A stretch of 64,000 nt of DNA from Macquaria australasica (lineage: Eukaryota; Chordata; Actinopteri; Centrarchiformes; Percichthyidae): the NCBI GenBank assembly GCA_005408345.1, contig SEMN01000273.1:1-64000 (forward strand), written 5' to 3'. The position numbers and the translations under genes are program-made. The notes beneath the pieces are model-generated. The model was not told the DNA's origin. It ran no database searches and saw only the letters and a program-made list of their open reading frames with translations. Of this stretch, positions 26,036 through 36,068 are shown in pieces (the first letter of the stretch is position 1; each line of letters opens with the position of its first letter).

Positions 26036-28138
26036 CGCGTAATATCTGACCTGAGAGAAAGACAGCCTTGTGTTCACGGGCCACTACTAGCAGGTCGGAG
26101 CAGGGTGACAGGGACACTACACAGTCCTGCAGCCAGGTTCCACTCTGCCCTGTGGTCTCCTCCTCCACCTGTAGGGCAAAGAGGGGGGTTTCAACCTGCA
26201 AATGATGGGATAATAACCTTGATACAAAACCTTGGACAAAGTTGTCTGCAGTTTTTTTTTTGTCAATTTATTTAGGGAAACTTCCAACTCCCCTATTTTT
26301 CGGCTAACCCTTCCCCGTAACCCTGGCCTGTATGTAGCCATGAGCCTCTATTGCAGCCACTTCTTTTCACCCGCCTGCTGCCCTGTTCCAGATCCAAAAA
26401 CAGTCAACAATGCAGCAACAAAAATGTGAGCCCTGACCAGCTCCCTGCTAGCAAACACACAACCAAGCCAGAGTTACTGCTGCCTGGAACTGAAGGTCTC
26501 TGTGGTGGTGGGTGACTGATTTGCCCCTGCTCTTATTTTGTAGCTATTAAGCTTGTCTACACTACCAGTTGCTTTAGCTGGAAACCAAACACTCAATTCA
26601 ACTACTTCCAGTCGTTTCAACAAATGGTTTGATGACAAAATATAGGGTAATTATGGGACAATTGGGCAGTATATGTATAATTTAGGATAATAAAATATTT
26701 TTCATTTATACAGTTTTGTTAGCAACTGAATGCCAAAGACACCTGTTGATGAATAACGTAGGGGAGAATGACAGTGTAAGAATAAAAATAAAAATACAAA
26801 AGGACAGACCGCTGCGGAAGAAGTGGCTTCCTCCTCTCTGTTGTTGCCAGTATCCCATGCCGACTCCCAGTCCGAGTGGTCCCAAGACAGCTCATTTTCT
26901 GGGAAAAAGGGAACCAGGAAGTTCAATTACAATCAGTTTTAACTTGTGACATCGTGCTGAAAAGGCAGTCTGTGCAGAGGTTAGGACTTCCTGAGTGGTC
27001 GATCTCCCTTCGCTCAAGTCTTGATTTCCTAAAGATAACATCATTACATGAAGTCAAGAATTGGGAAAATTCTAGGCTAAATTTTTATTTTATTCTGACC
27101 AGGCCCCTGCTGACAGGTTATTCACATTTCTAGTAGCCAACACACAGCAAACAGCTGTTATAGAGAGGTGTGGAATTACAGGGTAAAGTAACAGCGGTTC
27201 TCTATAATATGAAAGTGTTAAAACTGCTAAAAATGACATGCTAATGTCAATCTCCCAAACCATAAAGGAGAGAGGACAAGAGGGGAAGGACTGACGATGG
27301 TTGTGCTACAGGGAAATAACCTTAAAATATTCAAGAGCAGATGGAAGACAAAGTGCCGGAATAAGTAGCAACATCCAGGATGAAATCCCGTTGCCATGGA
27401 CATTTACAGTGCATTATGCATTGGTGCAGCAGTGTGTGTGTGTGTGTGTGTGGGGGGGGGGGGTCAATGTCATTTTGCTACAAGACTGAGGTGAGGACAC
27501 ATTCTGCATGTCTAAACGCAGCAACATGAAATAAAGACACGAGGTAACTGAAAAGCACAAGCGTCCTGTATATCTGCCTGTTCTCTTCTTGCTGAGCATC
27601 CTGCAGTGATGCGTTCAGGTGCCTCCTGTGGGATGAGTCACAGCACAAAGGGCAGGCGGATCTCTCCTCCTCCCCTCTCAGTGCCCAGAGCACAGATGAA
27701 GCTCCGTCCATCTTCACAAAGCCTCACTATCAAGCGATTTGCCTCCATTCTTCCAGCCGGGGTTTTAGAAACAGTTGTTATTAATGGCTGCATGTTCACA
27801 CATTAAACGAAATAACCCCGCTGTGCGGCCACTTGACGTCGCTGCAGATCATTTCATGTTTAAGTGTAACGTTAGTAAGTTACCCCACAAACCGAACTTT
27901 ACTCCCGGTCTGACCTCGCTACAACGTTACTTATGTATATGTATAATTATTAGGTTAGATATCAATTAGTGTGTTAACCTAGCGCTGTGACTGGCGAGGT
28001 AGCTAACCGGATCTGCCTCGGTATGTTACCTGTTTGATTCTTCTCCTCCGCCTGCTTGGTTTTCTGGCTCTGGAACAAGTAGTCCCTGACCGTTTTGAGC
28101 TCTTGGAGCCGACAAAACTCCAATAAGCTGCAGGACAT
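9299..28138 (-). CDS. rab3gap2: Rab3 GTPase-activating protein non-catalytic subunit, complete (35 exons)
   Basis: Partner of RAB3GAP1 in the complex that stimulates GTP hydrolysis on Rab3 and promotes exchange on Rab18; cytosolic and ER-associated. Exons in transcript order: 28138-28030, 26898-26810, 26168-26051, 25947-25866, 24833-24786, 24679-24604, 24431-24330, 23723-23624, 23154-23056, 22715-22567, 21650-21571, 21006-20914, 20793-20654, 20325-20130, 19966-19823, 18345-18263, 18020-17956, 17847-17757, 17549-17428, 17147-16937, 16449-16352, 16091-15983, 15719-15559, 15326-15152, 14897-14718, 14098-13992, 13203-13137, 12883-12813, 12709-12674, 12504-12430, 11711-11496, 11311-11222, 11108-10884, 10719-10555, 9445-9299. 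They sum to 4119 nt, an exact 1372 codons plus stop (human about 1393 aa, also 35 exons). Landmarks: ICIPLASQKR near residue 140, GWLGWNKSKNEEETVQKQK, AHCCWEYVVQWNKDPE near 1000, LLARLPPTLCTWLKAM near 1315. Exon 20 could start 3 nt earlier; the exon 2 donor (GTCTGT) is weak. ATG at 28138 follows an in-frame match to human MACSIVQFC (here MSCSLLEFC). Confidence 0.96.
9595..10297 (+). mobile_element. hAT-Charlie-like non-autonomous transposon with transposase remnant
   Basis: Termini CAGGGGTGTCAAACT and AGTTTGACACCCCTG are perfect inverted repeats. They are flanked by an exact 8-bp target duplication CTCTACAG (9587-9594 and 10298-10305), the hAT signature. Near the ends are the 'GGCCCGCGGGCC' and 'CCGGCCCAC' phrases typical of this fish family. 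An ATG at 9932 begins MSLSKRRKEDTECRVFQE, which resembles the N-terminus of hAT transposases related to the one fused in GTF2IRD2. The frame then drifts to a stop, so the rest was deleted. It lies in the last rab3gap2 intron. Confidence 0.9.
11840..12150. repeat. Probable dispersed teleost repeat in rab3gap2 intron 30
   Basis: The sequence from CCCCCCTCCAGTCAGAAATG through GGACGTACGAGCAGGATCTG resembles a repeat I remember from many fish genomes. No second copy is present in this window and no inverted termini were found, so this rests on recollection alone. Confidence 0.4.
13235..13726. mobile_element. MITE with long terminal inverted repeats
   Basis: Left end ATAGACTGTATATAAAGATG (continuing GACGAC) and right end GTCGTC followed by CATCTTTATATACAGTCTAT are perfect inverted repeats of about 26 bp. 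A possible 3-bp duplication ATC flanks them. The element is about 490 bp, has no transposase frame, and lies in rab3gap2 intron 26. It carries a CTCF-like motif at 298-311 of the 13 kb block (13298-13311). The superfamily is not clear to me. Confidence 0.85.
14298..14430 (-). repeat. LINE 3'-end fragment
   Basis: Read on the minus strand the block ends ...TCTGGGGACAATAAAGGCTAAT, the ACAATAAAG-type tail seen in the LINE 3' ends at 31840 and 63760. It is a short 5'-truncated piece without coding sequence, inside rab3gap2 intron 25. Confidence 0.5.
17360..17421. repeat. (TG)n microsatellite
   Basis: An uninterrupted TG run of about 30 units, directly beside the donor of rab3gap2 exon 19 (GT at 17427-17426). 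Read on the minus strand it is a CA run starting within 10 bases of the donor, a position where CA repeats can affect splicing. Confidence 0.95.
18712..19741. mobile_element. Fold-back element, copy 1, split by a second element
   Basis: The left end TTAAAGGAATAGTTGGACAT and right end GGACTATTCCTTTAA are inverted. The right part also carries GTGTTAATTAGTGAGCTTTA, which is the complement of sequence near 55770 in copy 3. Internal deletion and the insertion at 18745-19580 account for its length. It lies in rab3gap2 intron 15. Confidence 0.7.
18745..19580. mobile_element. DNA transposon nested in the fold-back element
   Basis: The ends CTGGGGCCAGAAGCATAAA and TTTATACATCTGGCCCCT are imperfect inverted repeats. 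A direct repeat GGAGCCTTG lies at 18736-18744 and 19581-19589, fitting an 8-9 bp target duplication with a few extra bases at the left end. Near 19017 a short frame reads GKEEKCNFTD, which looks like a Myb/SANT-domain remnant of a Harbinger-type element. Duplication length and this remnant point to different superfamilies, so I leave the class open. Confidence 0.6.
21758..22465. mobile_element. Non-autonomous DNA transposon (GGCGAATTCACAAA termini)
   Basis: GGCGAATTCACAAAGAATAG at the left and TATTTTGTGAATTCGCC at the right are inverted repeats, followed inward by complementary 'TTGCGGCT' and 'AGCGGCTGC' blocks. Length is about 708 bp with no transposase frame. No clear target duplication was seen. 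It sits in rab3gap2 intron 10. Confidence 0.75.
23873..24275. mobile_element. Fold-back element, copy 2
   Basis: Left arm starts TTAAAGGAATTGTTCAATGT and runs through TTTGCTTTCTTGTCAAGAG and TAAAAGATTGATACC. The right arm contains CTTCTCATCTAACGCTTGGC and AAGAACGCG, the complement of the same arm. The middle holds GTTAGCTTAGCTTA and AACTAGCCTGGCTCTGTTC, phrases of an abundant fish element. It lies in rab3gap2 intron 7. Confidence 0.75.
24895..24926. repeat. (CT)n microsatellite
   Basis: A pure CT run of about 16 units, roughly 60 bases upstream (on the minus strand) of the acceptor of rab3gap2 exon 5. Confidence 0.9.
26003..26040. repeat. (GT)n(GC)n microsatellite
   Basis: TGTGTGTG runs into GCGCGCGCGCG. 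Alternating purine/pyrimidine runs of this kind favour Z-DNA. It begins about 10 bases after the donor of rab3gap2 exon 3. Confidence 0.9.
27429..27463. repeat. (GT)n followed by a G run
   Basis: About ten GT units followed by about 11 G, inside the first rab3gap2 intron. Confidence 0.9.
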
Positions 28139-28460
28139 CTCTCTCCCGTCCCGTCAGGACCGACTAAGTAGCCTGGGAATCGGCCAGCTAACTAGCTGCT
28201 CGCTAACAGCCCAGTAGTGGAAGACCAACGCAGTTTGAGTCCGTCTGCGGGTCCTGCTGTCGTGTTAACTTTATGACAGCCTCTTCACAAAGACAACGTG
28301 TATTACTTGTCTTCAACAGTCCCCTAAAGAAATATTAACACGAGTCGGGTACTCTTATTTTTCCCACCCTAATCCTGATGTGTTGACACGCCGTTAGCAT
28401 AATAACACTGCTGTGCTTCCGGGTTAGAGTTGAAATGTTCAAAATAAAAGCAGAGTAAGA
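28139..28460 (-). promoter_or_regulatory. rab3gap2: rab3gap2 5' UTR and promoter region
   Basis: About 320 bp upstream of the start ATG on the minus strand. CpG dinucleotides are more frequent than in the flanking DNA (GTCCCGTCAGGACCG, CAGTCCGTCTGCGGG complement), and no TATA box stands out. The transcription start cannot be fixed from sequence alone. Confidence 0.45.
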
Positions 28461-28596
28461 TGCATTTGTTTACACGTTAGAACTCAAATTCTATGACCGA
28501 TTAATAGAGACGTTTTTATAGTCAGTATATACATTAAAAATGTGAAACCTACAATATGATTTATTGATAATGAAAACGTGTACTGGTGTGTTCTTT

Positions 28597-28610
28597 CCAC
28601 TAGATGGCGG
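28597..28610 (+). promoter_or_regulatory. CTCF-like motif
   Basis: CCACTAGATGGCGG fits every position of the CTCF core consensus CCASYAGRKGGCRS. It lies about 460 bp upstream of the rab3gap2 start codon, in the intergenic stretch towards kcnk5. Occupancy is not shown by sequence. Confidence 0.5.
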
Positions 28611-29460
28611 TAGAGGAACATTTTCCAGGTGGCTTGCTGGCTCTTGTGCCTCTTCCTCCTCCCAGCTCTCACATTAGATTCCCCCCCTCCCCCCCCCACC
28701 CCAATGCTCATCTTTAGTTTACTGTACTCGTACTAAAACATTATGATGTGTTTTTAAATTGTAGTTTGTGGGAGTTTTCTGAGGGCATACAGTAGGCTTG
28801 TCTGCACTGCCAAGTCAAACTCCAAACTCAGTGACGTGTACACAAGATGCATTCCTTTTTATGAACAACTGAGCCACTGATCTTATGCTCTCATGACACA
28901 ATTACACCATATAGGCCAGCACTGCTCAGAGAGAGGGTTACACAATGAACCGCTTGTTCTCTAAAAAGTTAGATACATTGCTGTATATTAATTTGTGTTT
29001 TGCTCACTGTTGTGTTTTGAGTCTTGTGGTTGCTTTGTATTTTGTTTTTGTGAAGCAACTATAAGAAATTAGCACCTCATCCTCTTATTCACTGTTCTCA
29101 GTGTGTGACTGATGGACATTAGGTAAAAAAACAAAAAAACAAAAAAAAGGGGCCTGTGCTTTTGAATTCTAGGAACCAAAAACAAAAACCTGGTAATTAC
29201 CACAATGTTTTAGATACAGTAGCTGAATATTTTCTTCGTATGCCGGAAATATCTGAATGTAATACCACGTTTGGTCAGTTATCCACAGCAATAAGGAAAA
29301 TATACACTACTTTGCAACAAAACAAACAAAGAAATGCAAGCTACATTTCCAACAGAAGGTGTTTTAGGGAAGTTTTTTTTTTTCTTGAAATGGTTCTGCA
29401 CAGTTGCACAATGTGATCCTACTTACTGACTAACTGCTTACATTAAATAGGTCATAGCCA

Positions 29461-29489
29461 GTCAAGTCAAGTCAAGTCAAGTCAAGTCA
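29461..29489. repeat. (TCAAG)n short tandem repeat
   Basis: Six GTCAA units in a row followed by a T-rich stretch. Tandem pentamers like this are common 3' tails of fish LINEs; compare 63755-63775. Confidence 0.8.
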
Positions 29490-29517
29490 TTTTTATTTTC
29501 ATACTCTATGGCCTTTT

Positions 29518-29645
29518 TAGATTAGATTAGATTAGATTCAACTTTATTGTCATTGTGCTGAGTACAAGTACAATGAAATGCAGTTAGCATCCAACCAGAA
29601 GTGCATGAATATAGTAGTATTTACAGAAAGTGCAGGTATAAATAT
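29518..29645 (-). repeat. Truncated CR1/Rex1-like LINE 3' end
   Basis: Starts with (ATTAG)n and TTCAACTTTATTGTCATTGTG, then AGTACAATGAAATGCAGTTAGC, TCCAACCAGAAGTGCA and ATTTACAGAAAGTGCAG. The same phrases occur in the same order at 31842-31960, the 3' end of the longer LINE copy. Orientation is minus, with the pentamer tail at low coordinates. Confidence 0.8.
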
Positions 29646-30050
29646 ATGTACACCCTAAATAAATATATTTATATTATTATATTTAATATATTTATATTAA
29701 TATAAATATATTTTTAACACCCTACATAAGTGATTTATTACTGTCCTTTATGAAGTAAAATTTTCAGTGTAAATGTCCCCAAGGCCAAAACATACAGTAG
29801 CTTGTGACTCTTGACCCCACATAGAGTTTCATATTAGTGGAGTCTTGTGGGGTCAGAGGTCAAGGTTACTACTTTCTTTCCTCTGTGCTGCATTTGGTCA
29901 ACATGACCAGCTGTTGTGTGCTGTGGCATTGTTCAACACTGCTCAGTGTCTTTCTTTCCCATCCTTTCCTATGTTCTTTAAAAAGCAATGGGCATTTTGC
30001 CAGTGTACTTCCTTCATCTTCACTAACAATCCCACCTTGCTCTCACATCC

Positions 30051-30054
<4 letters not shown>

Positions 30055-30081
<27 letters not shown>
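30055..30081. repeat. (CA)n microsatellite
   Basis: A pure run of about 13 CA units in intergenic DNA. Confidence 0.95.
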
Positions 30082-30086
<5 letters not shown>

Positions 30087-31834
30087 TACAGTATAGTGCA
30101 TGCACACATAAACACACAAATACAAACTCACCTCTGGGGGGTGCCCAAAAGTTTCCGGTCCGGAAGGCCGGACACAGAAACTCAGGAAACAATTGGGTGT
30201 CAGAAAGGTCCTTGGGTCTGTCTCAGTCACATTTCCCCGCCCTGTGCCATTGCTTATTGAGCTGTTGTTACGTTGGCTGTTTTACAGTTCACAGAAACAA
30301 CTCTCCATCTGGTTCCCCCTCTTCCTTTGTTGACAAGGAAGTGAGCTGGCATCATTCCCTCCCAGGATGGACGTGTTGTTGATACACAAAGAGAGATGGC
30401 ATTGATTTATTCAGACACACTGAGCGTCACCTTGAGACCATGGGCACTTTGAGGATTGTTTTGTGTTGCTTGTTTTTGATAGCTATTCAAAGAAACAGTT
30501 GAGTGATGTGCACGTCATATGGTACAATTGAAATTCATATGGTGGAATTCTTGGAAGTCTTTTGAACGCTGCTTTGCTGTAATCGCTTCACAAGTACACT
30601 CTACACCTGGGAAACACAAACTTTGGAAGAAGTAGTGCAGTGTGATAGATGGAGCAGAACCATGCTGGCTGCTTGCATAAGACACATGCCCATGCAGTCT
30701 GAAGACCCTACTGGTCACTGGGAGTGCAATATTAGGCTTCTTGTCTTGAACTCATGGAAGGAAAAGATTAGATGCCTGAGAGTGATACATTTAGCATCAT
30801 ATAAACAAAGGTTTACGAAGAAAAAATGTCAAAGCAGTTTTGACTATTCTCACATAACATGGCAAGACAATTTGTTAGCTTTGGCTCACGGTGGCTAGCT
30901 GTGTTATGCCATTCAACATATCTGTGTAAAATTTCAGCAGCTCATCGCACCAAGGGTTCATTTTCCGCTCTGCTTTTTATGTCTAGTGGAAATCATAGTC
31001 CTTTTGCATTCTTACATGTAAACGTTGTTGATTTATCCTACTATTTAATATAAGTTGCGGGTAGTTAACAGTGCTGCTGGGAATGGTACATTATATGTGA
31101 TTGTTTGAAACTGAAAATCATCAACTTTTTAATATGCATCTTACAGAAATGTAATCTTTTTATTTTGATATGTTGCAATCAGCATATCCAGATGTGAGTG
31201 TTTTCATTTTATTATGTGTGGAACCCAGTTCTTTGTAACCAATATGAATAGCTTTAAGGCAGTTCAGACAGTTATATAGATCCAAAGGTCAAACAGTCAT
31301 GTGGTAACTCTTTTATGGCAAATAAAATCTATTCTCTGAACTCTGCAGTAGACGTTTCTAGGTGCTCAATTACAATATGCAGCCAGTTTATGTTTCTGCT
31401 AAATGATACTATAAGGTTGTCAATGTTTAGTGCAGTTTTGGTGCAGGTTTCCAGATGCTATCAGTAGGGTAAAAGTTAACAAACTGAAAAGAGGCATGTT
31501 AGCAAGCGTCTCCTGATCTCTTATCCTCATCTAATCTGGCTCTTAAAATCCCCCTACCATACAAAATCATCACTGCTGACGTTGTGGTAAAATGTGCAAA
31601 GTTTAAGTGCTGTGAAACTGAAGACACAAGACTCTTTGATCCTCCTTTACCTGTGGTTATTGCAAAATGAGCATGAGGGCATTCACAACCACACACAACA
31701 AGCGTATTTACTGTAGCTCCCTTTTTGAACTAATCAACAAACAACATTGGCTCTGAGTCATCCCTTTGAGTCTCATGCCAATTTTCACTGCCCCGGGGAA
31801 TCTCCCAAATTGCAATTTTATTTTGATGAAGAGA

Positions 31835-33764
31835 AGGACATTAGATTAGATTCAACTTTATTGTCATTGTGCAAGTACAGGTACAAAGCCAATGAAATGT
31901 AGTTAGCCTCTAACCAGAAGTGCAAAATCATAGTATATATTTACAGAAAGTGCAGAAGTTACAATATACAGATGGCATATATGTCATATTTTGACTATGT
32001 ATGTACAGAGGAGAAGTGGACTAGAATATAGAGTGCTATATAGGTTGCATGTGCGAAGATAGGTTGTATGTACAAATATATATATAGAGAGTACAAATAT
32101 AAGTTTGTGTGTACTACAATATATACAGTATAAACAGCATGTACAGTTGGTTATATGTACAGTAACATTAATTGAACGATGTGGTGGTTCGGTCATGAAT
32201 ATGAAGAGTGCAATGACATGTTCGATAAGGTGTGAGAAGTGCAAAACAGTTTGATAAGCAACATAATAGTACTGTAAGGGTGTAATGGTGCTATAGTGGA
32301 GTGGAGTTCAGCAGGATCACAGCCTCATGAAAGAAGCTCTTCCTCAGCCTGCTGGTACAGGAGCGGAGGCTTCTGTAATGCCTGCCAGATGGGAGGAGGG
32401 TGAACAGTCCATGATTCGGGTGAGAGGCATACTTGATGATGTTTCTCGACCTGCCCCGACAGCGATGTTTTCAATGGGGGGTAACTCAGTGCCGATTATC
32501 CGTTGGGCAGTTTTCTCCACCCGCTGGAGTGCTTTGCGGTCCGATGCAGAGCAGTTGCCATACCACACTGAGATGCAGTTCGTCAGTATGGTTTCAATGG
32601 TGCAGCGGTAGAAGTCCACCAGGATCCGGGGACAAAGGTGAGCTTTCTTAAGGCTGCGTTTTCACCAGAGTGGGGGAGTTCAGGGGCCAGGTGAGATCCT
32701 CGGAGATGTGGATACCAAAGAACTTGAGGCTGGGCACCCGCTCTACTGCCGCTCCATTGATATGGATGGGGGTGTGTGCATGGCTTCTAGCCCTCCTGAA
32801 GTCCACAATGATCTCCTTGGTCTTCATGGTGTTGAGCACCAGGTTGTTGTCAGCACACCACGTAGCCATGTGCTGTACCTCATCCCTGTAGGCCTTCTCA
32901 TCGTCACCTCTGATCAGACCTATCACCGTGGTGTCATCTGCGAACTTGATTATGGTGTTGGAGTCATAAACAGGAGCGCAGTCATGGGTGAATAGGGAGT
33001 ATAGTAGCGGACTCAGCACACAGCCTTGTGGCACGCCTGTGTTCAGGGTGATAGTGGAGGAGGTGAGGTTGTTTAGCTTAACAGACTGAGATCTGTTAGT
33101 CAGAAAGTCCAGAATTCAGTTGCAGAGGGATGAGTTGATACCAAGCTGGCTGAGCTTGGAGATCAGCTTGGAAGGGATCACAGTGTTGAATGCTGAACTA
33201 AAGTCGATGAACAGCATTCTAGCATACGAGTTTTGCCTGTCCACATGGGTCAGGACAGAGTGGAGTGCCACGAAGATGGCGTCCTCTGTTGATGTGTTGC
33301 GTTGGTAGGCAAACTGATGAGGGTCCAGTGTAGCAGGCAGACAGGATTTCAGGTTTGAGAGGACCAGCCTCTCAAAGCACTTGGCGATGATGGGGGTGAG
33401 TGCGACTGGACGGAAGTCATTAAGGGCCGTAGCGGTGGAGTGCTTCGGCACTGGCACATGGTGGTGTCAGAGGAGTTGAAGTGATCTTCAATCCTCTGTT
33501 TGTAGCAGTGTTTAGCCTGGGAGATTCCCCTCCTCAGGTTGGCCCTGGCTAAGCTGAAGGCAGCATCTCTGGCTTTGAGCAGGAGGCGAACCTCTCTGTT
33601 CATCCAGGGCTTCTGGTTGGGAAAGGTTTTTATTTTATTGTGTGTTGTCACACTATCCACACATCTGTTAATGAGACACAGGACAGCGTTGGTTTATGTA
33701 TCAATGTTAGTCAGAGAGTGTGTGGTGGCCTGAGCAGCAAACACACTCCAATAGAGTGATGTGT
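31835..33764 (-). mobile_element. CR1/Rex1-like LINE copy, truncated and internally deleted
   Basis: Minus-strand frames encode parts of a LINE ORF2: KTFPNQKPWMNREVRLLL (near 33640), NDFRPVALTPIIAKCFERLV and LFIDFSSAFNTVIP (33116-33430), FADDTTVIGL (near 32930), and SVWYGNCSASDRKALQRVEK (near 32540). Both catalytic motifs (FID and FADD) are intact. Upstream of the RT the join near 33460 skips a stretch and changes frame, showing an internal deletion; other frameshifts are present. The 3' end is an (AATCT)n tail at 31842. A 14-bp near-identical duplication, TTTTGATGAAGAGA at 31821 and TTTTGATGATGAGA at 33765, bounds it. The clade name is by recollection of the RT sequence. Confidence 0.88.
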
Positions 33765-33778
33765 TTTTGATGATGAGA

Positions 33779-34010
33779 CAAACCTTACATGCCCCCATGT
33801 CCGTACTTGCACTGTGACATTTGGCACATAGACCATGTCTCGCACCTCCTGTTAGTCTTACATTTCTGACACTCTTAGATTGCTTCAAAGTTCACAGCGT
33901 AGTGATTTTTTCATTTGACCAACTTTCTGATTATGAAGTAAGCAAAGCTGCAATAATACCCCAAAAAGGTCTGGAATATTTTGCTCAGCTTTTGAAATCC
34001 GTCGCCATGA
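33779..34010. other. Intergenic, no feature seen
   Basis: Unremarkable AT-rich sequence between the LINE and the next MITE. Confidence 0.5.
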
Positions 34011-34409
34011 TTAAAGGCCCTGAAAACCTATTTTCTCATTCAGCTTCTAACAATGAGTTATGGAGTCCTAACCAAACACAAATTTAGCTGCCAAAGTTTG
34101 TCTGACTGCTGTTTGGTGATGGTTTTTAGAGCTTTTTCACTGAAAACAGTGGCCTGCTGTGGCCTAAAACGACACTGTGAGAGCGGTAACAGTGAACCAG
34201 AACAGTAAAGTTGCAGCCAGACAGCTAAACAATGAGCTGAAAACCGATATAAAGCTCTGTAAAGCCGAGGGGAGCTGCAGAGTCAGGTGATAATTCTCTG
34301 TAGGTTCATCAAGACGAACGACCCTTTTCCCATTGTCATTTGATACGTTGTTATTATAATGTTATCAAGAAAACCTTAAGATGTGAAACCCCATTTTCAG
34401 GGGGTTTAA
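34011..34409. mobile_element. Non-autonomous DNA transposon (TTAAAGGCCCTGAAAA termini)
   Basis: TTAAAGGCCCTGAAAAC at the left is matched by TTTTCAGGGGGTTTAA at the right as an imperfect inverted repeat. The interior has GTAACAGTGAACCAGAACAG and CTCTGTAAAGCCGAGGGGAG, phrases of an abundant fish repeat. No coding capacity and no clear target duplication. Confidence 0.65.
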
Positions 34410-36068
34410 GTGATGACTTCTTTAAAATATGTGTATAATTTGCCGTGATCTAATCACTAATATAGATATATTGGAATTGTAGCTTAGAAGTTATGACACC
34501 AACCATGAACAGCAACATTAAATGGTTTGAGTACGTCCAAAGTTCTTTGTTGCATCTCTCTCCCTCATTTCCGGACATCTCTTTACTGTATGGCTGAAAT
34601 AAAAGTATAAAAATGCCCCAAAATACTTAAGAAAACTTTTTTTTTTTTAACTTTTGGATAATTTAATAACAATGGCTACAGTATCCATAGTAATTTATCT
34701 GTACACACTGGATCACACGTCGGAGTGAGGAACTTGAAGGTATTAAAGAGGGTTGATTTATGTTGTGCCTGGAATCCCACAGTAACAGGAGACATTCTGG
34801 TTTCCACCAGGCTCAGCACAGTGAGCCCCTCTCTTTAGTTTGGTTCAGTAACCACCATCAGTTAAGTTAACATTTATAAGGGCGAAGGTTCTCCAACACT
34901 GCCCATTCTAGTGAAACATTGATGCAGTGAAATATGTTTCCATTGCAGGTTTTTAAATTGTGAATCAGTGTTTCACATGCCATCAGACTGAGAGGCAATA
35001 ACATCATATAGGTATTTCAGAAAATTATAAAAATATCAATGTGTTACTGTCCAGTTTGATCTATTTCTAAATGTGTGTAAAATGTTGACAGATCTCTGAG
35101 GTAAATTCTTAACCCATGTTATTCTGCTGAATCCAATCAGGCAGAGTTGTTCATTTTCAGCCTGTGCCAACAACAGTATGCACACGCTAATCTCATGTCT
35201 TTTTGGCAGATCAGGATATGTCAACAGCCTGGCTCCACTGGCGCCACGCTTATTGAAATTCACCCACATTCCAATCATTAACTGATACTCTAACATAAAC
35301 TGTTGAGGTGACTTTCAAACGAGCGAGAAAATGTACAGGAATTCATCCTGTTTGTTTAGAATATCACTCATTATTCGGTTCTCAGCATTGTTGTTATTAT
35401 GGCTAGGTTTGCATATCGGCTTTCTGCTCCTGTGGCAGTGTGGTTCACTTGTCTGACTGCATGACCTTGACGTTTGTGTGTATAATGAGCAATGCCAGGT
35501 GTCATTATGATAAAAAGTTCATGCACCATGCACATTTTTCACAAGAACTTGTTGACACTGGACTGTAACTTCATAAGAATATCTACAGGAGGTGTCTACA
35601 GGCAGATTACATCCTTGGGTTAAAGTGTTTTTATTATGGTACCCTTGCATTCTCAAAGAAATTTTAAATTTAGAAAAAATCTGTAATACAGGTTTGACTG
35701 TGCAACAAGTTCCAAGAATACATATTTTATACAAAAAATAAGTCAAAATTTTACTAAGTAAAACATGTAACTAGTCTATAGTGGGAAAACAAAAGACCAC
35801 ATATTTCAAAGGACTGAAATGCTGTCTCATGTATTGTCATTTTTACTTTTTGCACTTCCAGTTAAATGGTCATTCTATTGTACATTAGCCTATGGAATGT
35901 TTTTTATGGACATGCTCAAGAGAGTCAACTGCATACATTTGGCTGCATAAAGCAAGGAACTGCCACACAATATGATCTGTTCCAATATTAATCCAGGTTC
36001 ATCAGCTATTTACATGTAAGACTAAAAAACAAGCAGAAGTTAAACTAAAAAGCTGTGTTAACGGTGTT
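34410..36068. other. Intergenic, no gene seen
   Basis: AT-rich DNA with no exon-like, RNA-like or recognisable repeat structure that I can support. Short frames here look like chance. Confidence 0.5.

Larger units (their letters stand above)
28611..31834. other. Intergenic DNA between rab3gap2 and the LINE
   Basis: Contains a C-rich run near 28681-28702, A-rich runs near 29126-29150, a (TCAAG)n block, a LINE tail and a CA repeat listed separately. The longest frame (about 29837-30382) runs through the CA repeat and shows no recognisable protein. I see no gene here. Confidence 0.6.

Noticed and set aside
29837..30382. 181-codon open frame, + strand
   Set aside because: Runs through a CA repeat (HTHTHT), starts without a convincing ATG and resembles no family I know.
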